A DNA stretch of 10,150 nucleotides, taken from NCBI GenBank assembly GCA_013139395.1, contig WTAX01000351.1:1-10150 (forward strand). The letters are read 5' to 3'. Both the position numbers and the translations under genes were made by a program. The notes under the pieces were generated by a model that saw only the letters and a list, made by a program, of their open reading frames with translations, searched no databases and had not been told where the DNA came from. Below, piece by piece: positions 6,461-10,150 of this stretch (position 1 is the stretch's first letter; each line of letters opens with the position of its first letter). Source of the stretch: Gammaproteobacteria bacterium (GTDB lineage Bacteria; Pseudomonadota; Gammaproteobacteria; GRL18).

Positions 6461-7210
6461 TTATAAGGTTTTTAACCATTGTTCCAGAGAATTAAGTAAA
6501 TCATGGTTCGTCAAATCAATTTTTATAGGGGTAATAGATACCTGATTTTGACTCAGGGCAAAAAAATCTGTTCCCGGACCGGCATCGGCCTCATCACCAA
6601 CAGGCCCTAACCAATACACTTTTCGGTTGCGCGGATCAATAGCCTCAACTGCCGGCTCTGCTTTATGTCTTTTTCCCAAACGAGTGATCTTAAATGATTC
6701 AAGTTTGTCATATTCAATATCCGGAACATTAATATTTAGTATTGTATCAGCAGCCAAAGGATCTATTTGCAATTTTTGGATAATTTTAACAATAACTTTT
6801 GCCGCTGTAGAAAAATTTTTCCCCTCAAAACTGCCAAGAGAAACAGCAATCGCAGGTAAACCCAGAAAACGACCTTCTGTTGCCGCCGCCACCGTCCCGG
6901 AATATAGGATATCATCGCCCATATTAGGCCCGCGATTAATACCGGAAACAACAATGTCAGGTGGATCATCCTTTAATAATGCCGTAATGGCAATATGCAC
7001 ACAATCGGTTGGCGTACCATTAATGGCAATAAAACCATTATTTGCTGTTTCAGGTAATAAAGGGCGATCAAGAGTCAATGAATTACTAGCACCGCTTCGA
7101 TCATTTTGCGGTGCAACAACGGTAATACGGGCAATTTGACTCAGGTGTTCAACGAGGCTGTTAAGCCCTTCAGCTAAGTAACCATCATCATTACTGACAA
7201 GAATATGCAT
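6461..7210 (-). CDS. surE: 5'/3'-nucleotidase SurE
   Basis: Divalent-metal nucleotidase that removes phosphate from nucleoside monophosphates and some short polyphosphates; cytoplasmic survival protein. All metal ligands of the family are present: Asp8 and Asp9 in LVSNDDGY, Ser39 in DRSGASNS and Asn92 in SGINRGPNMGDD, followed by LYSGTVAAATEGRFLG. At 249 residues it has the usual length and begins directly with the family's first strand (MHILVSNDDG), so the ATG at 7210 is certain even though the ribosome binding site is weak. It is the first gene of the minus-strand cluster and faces away from the Smr gene across a 176-bp shared promoter region. In many relatives truD lies upstream; here it does not. 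Confidence 0.98.
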   Translation of the reverse strand: MHILVSNDDGYLAEGLNSLVEHLSQIARITVVAPQNDRSGASNSLTLDRPLLPETANNGFIAINGTPTDCVHIAITALLKDDPPDIVVSGINRGPNMGDDILYSGTVAAATEGRFLGLPAIAVSLGSFEGKNFSTAAKVIVKIIQKLQIDPLAADTILNINVPDIEYDKLESFKITRLGKRHKAEPAVEAIDPRNRKVYWLGPVGDEADAGPGTDFFALSQNQVSITPIKIDLTNHDLLNSLEQWLKTL

Positions 7211-7244
7211 GCAATTTCTTTTTTCTTAGAGATTAAACTGTATA

Positions 7245-7260
7245 AGGTGATAATCCACCT
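7245..7260. promoter_or_regulatory. Near-palindrome in the surE-smr promoter region
   Basis: AGGTGATAATCCACCT has 5-bp complementary arms (AGGTG at 7245-7249, CACCT at 7256-7260). On the minus strand it lies directly upstream of TATACA (7239-7244), a possible surE -10 box, so it would occupy the spacer of that promoter. It may be an operator or a chance hairpin; the surE -35 is not convincing. Confidence 0.3.
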
Positions 7261-7324
7261 CACATGAAAAAGACTTTGGTGAAAATTTTATTTTCCTCAA
7301 TCCACATGAGATAATACTTAAAAA

Positions 7325-7353
7325 TTTACAGTTTTCATATATTTGCAGACAAT
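7325..7353 (+). promoter_or_regulatory. Candidate sigma-70 promoter of the Smr gene
   Basis: TTTACA (7325-7330) and GACAAT (7348-7353) are separated by exactly 17 bases, with 5 of 6 and 4 of 6 consensus matches. Transcription would start near 7360, about 27 bases before the ATG at 7387. AT-rich surroundings make chance matches possible. Confidence 0.4.
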
Positions 7354-7386
7354 TTTTATCTATTTTACTGACTTTACTATTACTCA

Positions 7387-7926
7387 ATGACTAAAAATCA
7401 AGCAGAACAGGATTTTTCCAGTTTTCAAGAAGCAACAAAAGGTGTAAAGCCAATGCAGAATGATCGCATTGATTTATATGCCAACCCGGAAAACACTCGT
7501 CCATTTAAAGATAAAAATCATTATGACGATGATGTCTCTCAAGCTCATATCTCAGATGAATGGCAAAGCACTAAAGTATCGGGAGAAGAATTTATTTTTT
7601 TTGCTCGTCCCGGCCTGCAGTTAAAAGCACAGAAGCAATTAAGGCAGGGGAAAATCATCATTGATGATCACTTGGATTTACACGGTTTAACCATTAATGA
7701 GGCACGTGAAACCTTATTAGAATTTATTAATTTTGCTCAAAAACAACAAATACGTTGTATTCGATTAGTTCATGGTAAGGGGTATCGCTCGAATACCCAA
7801 AAACCGGTTTTAAAAAATAAAGTGAATAGCTGGTTAAGACAACACCCCGAAATATTAGCCTTTTCTTCTGCCCAACCAAAGGATGGGGGAACCGGTGCAC
7901 TTTATATTATTATAAAAAGTATGTGA
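7387..7926 (+). CDS. Smr-domain endonuclease family protein (SmrA/YdaL type)
   Basis: Standalone Smr (small MutS-related) protein of 179 residues. The C-terminal domain (about 93-178) has the family motifs LDLHG (96-100), HGKG (129-132) and GGTGAL (167-172). Smr domains bind or nick nucleic acid; in E. coli SmrB cleaves mRNA at collided ribosomes and SmrA is related, while the role of this copy is not shown by sequence. The N-terminal part carries the short conserved segment FQEATKGVKPMQNDR (13-27) seen in front of Smr domains of this group, which supports the ATG at 7387 over the Met at residue 23 (7453), although the latter has the better ribosome binding site. The stop codon is one base from that of the convergent double-thioredoxin gene, with no terminator in between. 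Confidence 0.92.
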   Translation: MTKNQAEQDFSSFQEATKGVKPMQNDRIDLYANPENTRPFKDKNHYDDDVSQAHISDEWQSTKVSGEEFIFFARPGLQLKAQKQLRQGKIIIDDHLDLHGLTINEARETLLEFINFAQKQQIRCIRLVHGKGYRSNTQKPVLKNKVNSWLRQHPEILAFSSAQPKDGGTGALYIIIKSM

Positions 7927-7927
7927 A

Positions 7928-8986
7928 TCAATCCCACAGATCGACTTTTATCCCTTCTTCTCGCATTTTATCTGCCCGACGCTGTACAAAGCGTTGAAAT
8001 TCAGCTTCTAAGAGATAAGCCCCGCTGCTGATATAGTCTAATAATGCTTGTATATGAAAGCCTTTCAAATAACCCTCAGAACGAAACACCAAACGTTTCT
8101 TTGAGTGCTTATCATTACTATAAAAGAAGATTGATGGCGTATATTGAATATTTAAGCTGTCTGCAAACTGTTTTTGCGTCATAGTCTGACCATCAGGGCT
8201 AATAATTTTAGTATTTGAATTGATATTTATCTGAGCCACAGAAAATTGCTGAAGCTGCTTATAAACTGGGAGGCGTCTAAAAATATCACCATGAAGCTCA
8301 TCACATTCTGAACAATCTGCTTGTTCAAATAGAACCATAACGGGCTTTTTACTCCCGTTGATTAAACTGGCCAGATCATTAGTCTTATTTATAAATGCCT
8401 CTGTATGTAATTTAGAACTGGACTGTGTTTGTGTTTGTATTTGTTTCCGCTGTTGATGATAATAGTCATTAAAAGAGAGGTTTTCTTCCGCTTTGAGCAA
8501 AACATAATCTAATGCTGCAGAAAATTTATCCGGAGCATAATAGCCATTCATTCTAAATTGCTCCCTCCCTTTCTCATCAAGTATAATCAGAGTCGGTGTG
8601 AACATAATTCTCATCTGCCTGGCAAATTCTTTTTCTGACACCTCTTTCCCTGTCAGCAAAGTCACAGTTTTATCACCCCACATATTAATTTCTAATAAGT
8701 CAAACTTCTGACTCATCTTGCTGACAATATCTTTACGAGTAAAGTTGTCATCTAATAATTTCTTACAATAAGGACAACCATCCTGATGAAAATATAAGAT
8801 GAGCTGCCTGCCCTGCTCATTTGCATCGTCCAGATCAGCTGGAAGTTCTAAAAATGAGTTTTTAAACCAGTCAGGCTTTTCATAATAGCCCGGATTGATC
8901 ATTCCCTGCGCCAACGCACCTTCACTGGCTGAAAATACATTAGCAGAAATCATAAGCATGAGATAAATAAAGATTAGCTTTTTCAT
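7928..8986 (-). CDS. Periplasmic protein with two thioredoxin-fold domains
   Basis: 352 residues, exported: the signal peptide MKKLIFIYLMLMISANVFSA has a likely cleavage near VFS-A. Domain 1 (about 55-165) has the redox motif CPYC (71-74) and the cis-proline motif FTPT (129-132). Domain 2 (about 205-320) has CSEC (225-228) and YTPS (282-285). The two halves align along their length, including the GKEVSEKEFARQ / GQTMTQKQFADS segments, so the protein looks like an internal duplication. Each half resembles SoxW-like periplasmic thioredoxins, but no sox genes are in view, so thiol reduction or disulphide exchange is as far as I go. A Gln/Thr linker joins the halves and the C-terminus is a charged helix. 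The ATG at 8986 has GAGGGTGG upstream, a strong ribosome binding site. Its leader carries a long hairpin. Confidence 0.85.
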   Translation of the reverse strand: MKKLIFIYLMLMISANVFSASEGALAQGMINPGYYEKPDWFKNSFLELPADLDDANEQGRQLILYFHQDGCPYCKKLLDDNFTRKDIVSKMSQKFDLLEINMWGDKTVTLLTGKEVSEKEFARQMRIMFTPTLIILDEKGREQFRMNGYYAPDKFSAALDYVLLKAEENLSFNDYYHQQRKQIQTQTQSSSKLHTEAFINKTNDLASLINGSKKPVMVLFEQADCSECDELHGDIFRRLPVYKQLQQFSVAQININSNTKIISPDGQTMTQKQFADSLNIQYTPSIFFYSNDKHSKKRLVFRSEGYLKGFHIQALLDYISSGAYLLEAEFQRFVQRRADKMREEGIKVDLWD

Positions 8987-9009
8987 AAAACACCACCCTC
9001 AGAATTTTG

Positions 9010-9051
9010 AACCTGAAATAATCAGCTGGCATCTACTGATTATTCCAGGTT
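9010..9051 (-). promoter_or_regulatory. Long leader hairpin of the double-thioredoxin gene
   Basis: A 16-bp inverted repeat (9010-9025 with 9036-9051, loop of 10) has its near end 23 bp upstream of the ATG at 8986. The single imperfect pair, A9016 with C9045, becomes a G-U pair in minus-strand RNA, so the RNA stem is fully paired only in the sense of the thioredoxin gene. It is not followed by a T-run, so it is not a standard terminator. The inner 9 bases of the stem, CTGATTATT, recur upstream in the transcript at 9137-9145. Confidence 0.6.
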
Positions 9052-9209
9052 TAAGCAGACAGAATTAAAAAACAGAAACAAATTCTTTGACACTTATAAT
9101 AAAAAGAGAGGCAAAAGACTTCCTCAACCCAGCGTCAATAATCAGTCACTCCATAAAAAAACAGACCAAACATTATATATAACTTATTGTTATTATTGTA
9201 TTTATAAAA

Positions 9210-9223
9210 AACAATCCATTGTT
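9210..9223. promoter_or_regulatory. Inverted repeat AACAATCCATTGTT upstream of the GGDEF gene
   Basis: Perfect 6-bp arms (9210-9215 and 9218-9223) around CC, touching the -24 element of the candidate promoter. A second inverted pair, CTTATTGT (9183-9190) and ACAATAAG (9229-9236), encloses it. It could be an operator for the GGDEF gene; AT-rich sequence makes short repeats less striking. Confidence 0.35.
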
Positions 9224-9238
9224 GGCACACAATAAGCA
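9222..9238 (+). promoter_or_regulatory. Sigma-54-like promoter of the GGDEF gene
   Basis: TTGGCAC (9222-9228) followed by AAGCA (9234-9238) puts GG (9224-9225) and GC (9236-9237) exactly ten bases apart, the defining -24/-12 spacing. The start would fall near 9249, about 25 bases before the ATG at 9274. A competing sigma-70 reading is TTGTTG (9219-9224), 17 bases, TATAAA (9242-9247), so the sigma-54 call is not certain. Confidence 0.45.
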
Positions 9239-9273
9239 TACTATAAACTAAATTCTTTATATGGTGAAGTAAA

Positions 9274-10150
9274 ATGGCAACTCCAACATTATCTATTGTA
9301 AAAGGTTCAGACGCACTTGGAATGAATTTTCAAGACGATAGAATTAACAAAACAATTGATAATCTCAATGTAGATAAACAGTCTCTATTGGAATTAGCCA
9401 ATAAACTACACTCAACATTAGATTTGGATCATTTAATCACCTTATTCAAACTGGATATTGTTCCCATTTTGAATTTAGATGATGTGATATACCATTTACC
9501 AGAAGATAGCCACTCAGTTAACTCAAAAGGTCGTCATCTGCTTTCCTATCAACTGGTGTTACACAAGTCAAGCCTGGGGGAAATCTCATTAATTCGTCGT
9601 ACTCGTTTTAGTGCAAACGAACTGGAATTTGTTGAAAAAGTTCTGGTTGCCCTGCTTGCTCCACTGAATAATGCCTTAAATTATCAACAGGCATTAAAAC
9701 TTGCATTACATGATCCCTTAACCGGCGTATATAATCGTTTTTCTATGGATACTATGGTTTCCAGGGAAATTGATTTATCACAGAGAAATAAAACACCACT
9801 GTCAATGTTAGCACTGGATATTGATTATTTTAAAAAAGTGAATGATACATACGGTCATGCCTTTGGTGATTGTGTTCTAAAACATTTCACCGAATGTGTC
9901 AATCAATGCACACGGGCAACTGATACTATGTTTCGCTATGGTGGCGAAGAGTTTAATCTGTTATTAAATAATACCGATAGCTCAGGTGCCCAGGAACTTG
10001 CAGAGAGGATTCGTCATAATATTGAACAAACACCTTGCATTTGTGATGGTCAAAGCATCAATATTACAGTAAGTATAGGGGTAAGTATCTTAAACTCCGG
10101 TGAAAAGAGTAAAGATTTATTTAAACATGCTGACGATGCTCTTTATCAGG
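9274..10150 (+). CDS. Diguanylate cyclase (GGDEF domain), C-terminus cut by window edge
   Basis: Makes the second messenger c-di-GMP from two GTP. I read 292 residues from the ATG at 9274, which has GGTGAAG just upstream; an ATG at 9261 stops after three codons. Residues about 35-140 are a GAF-like sensor region without obvious ligand residues. The GGDEF domain starts at LALHDPLTGVYNRFSMD (143-159), then LALDIDYFKKVNDTYGHAFGD with the metal aspartate (about 182), and the active-site GGEEF (223-227). RATD at 214-217 lies five residues before it, the classic RxxD inhibitory site, so product feedback inhibition is expected. The domain is nearly complete at the edge (HADDALYQ). With no signal peptide or membrane helix in the visible part it is probably cytoplasmic. 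Upstream are a sigma-54-like promoter and inverted repeats. Confidence 0.95.
   Translation, partial: MATPTLSIVKGSDALGMNFQDDRINKTIDNLNVDKQSLLELANKLHSTLDLDHLITLFKLDIVPILNLDDVIYHLPEDSHSVNSKGRHLLSYQLVLHKSSLGEISLIRRTRFSANELEFVEKVLVALLAPLNNALNYQQALKLALHDPLTGVYNRFSMDTMVSREIDLSQRNKTPLSMLALDIDYFKKVNDTYGHAFGDCVLKHFTECVNQCTRATDTMFRYGGEEFNLLLNNTDSSGAQELAERIRHNIEQTPCICDGQSINITVSIGVSILNSGEKSKDLFKHADDALYQ

Noticed and set aside
6627..7139. 170-codon plus-strand open frame opposite surE
   Set aside because: It is the antisense shadow of surE, which carries all its metal ligands and family motifs; the shadow's product resembles nothing and lacks a ribosome binding site.
9087..9100. TTGACA and TATAAT close together upstream of the GGDEF gene, looking like a perfect promoter
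   Set aside because: The two boxes are only two bases apart instead of about 17, so they cannot work together as -35 and -10.
9120..9165. 12-codon minus-strand frame MFGLFFYGVTDY in the double-thioredoxin leader, possible leader peptide
   Set aside because: There is no ribosome binding site and no evidence that the region is transcribed from far enough upstream.

Overview
The window comes from an AT-rich gammaproteobacterium. The strongest evidence is the minus-strand gene order surE - pcm - yqaA - nlpD - rpoS, the classic stationary-phase/envelope cluster of this class, with an RpoS that matches enterobacterial sigma-38 closely from region 1.2 onward. A class 2 (quinone-linked) PyrD fits too. 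The species cannot be named. A periplasmic protein with two thioredoxin folds, similar in style to those of sulfur-oxidising gammaproteobacteria, is a weak hint only.

Layout. Positions 1-2445 hold four minus-strand genes: pyrD (runs off the left edge), a small three-helix membrane protein, a YcgR-like PilZ protein and a 216-residue protein of unknown function with a glycine zipper. A short 21-bp tandem repeat and a strong intrinsic terminator separate these from rpoS. Positions 2634-7210 are the surE-pcm-yqaA-nlpD-rpoS cluster, with short gaps except for about 346 bp between nlpD and rpoS; that gap contains a terminator-like hairpin close to the rpoS start. At 7211-7386 is a divergent promoter region. 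On the plus strand follows an Smr-domain protein that converges, with a single base between stop codons, on the double-thioredoxin gene (minus). The leader region of that gene has a long hairpin with an alternative pairing partner. The right edge has a plus-strand GGDEF diguanylate cyclase (cut by the window) preceded by a sigma-54-like promoter and inverted repeats.

How the parts fit. SurE (nucleotidase), Pcm (isoaspartate repair), NlpD (amidase activator) and RpoS form a conserved survival and cell-wall unit. The window also holds a likely c-di-GMP producer (GGDEF) and a likely c-di-GMP receptor (PilZ), the latter apparently co-transcribed with the unknown glycine-zipper protein. Nothing here is a defence island, prophage, insertion sequence or CRISPR array. 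The more unusual points are: the glycine-zipper/PilZ pair; 27-bp tandem repeats inside the NlpD signal region; the hairpin ahead of rpoS; and the possible switching leader of the double-thioredoxin gene.
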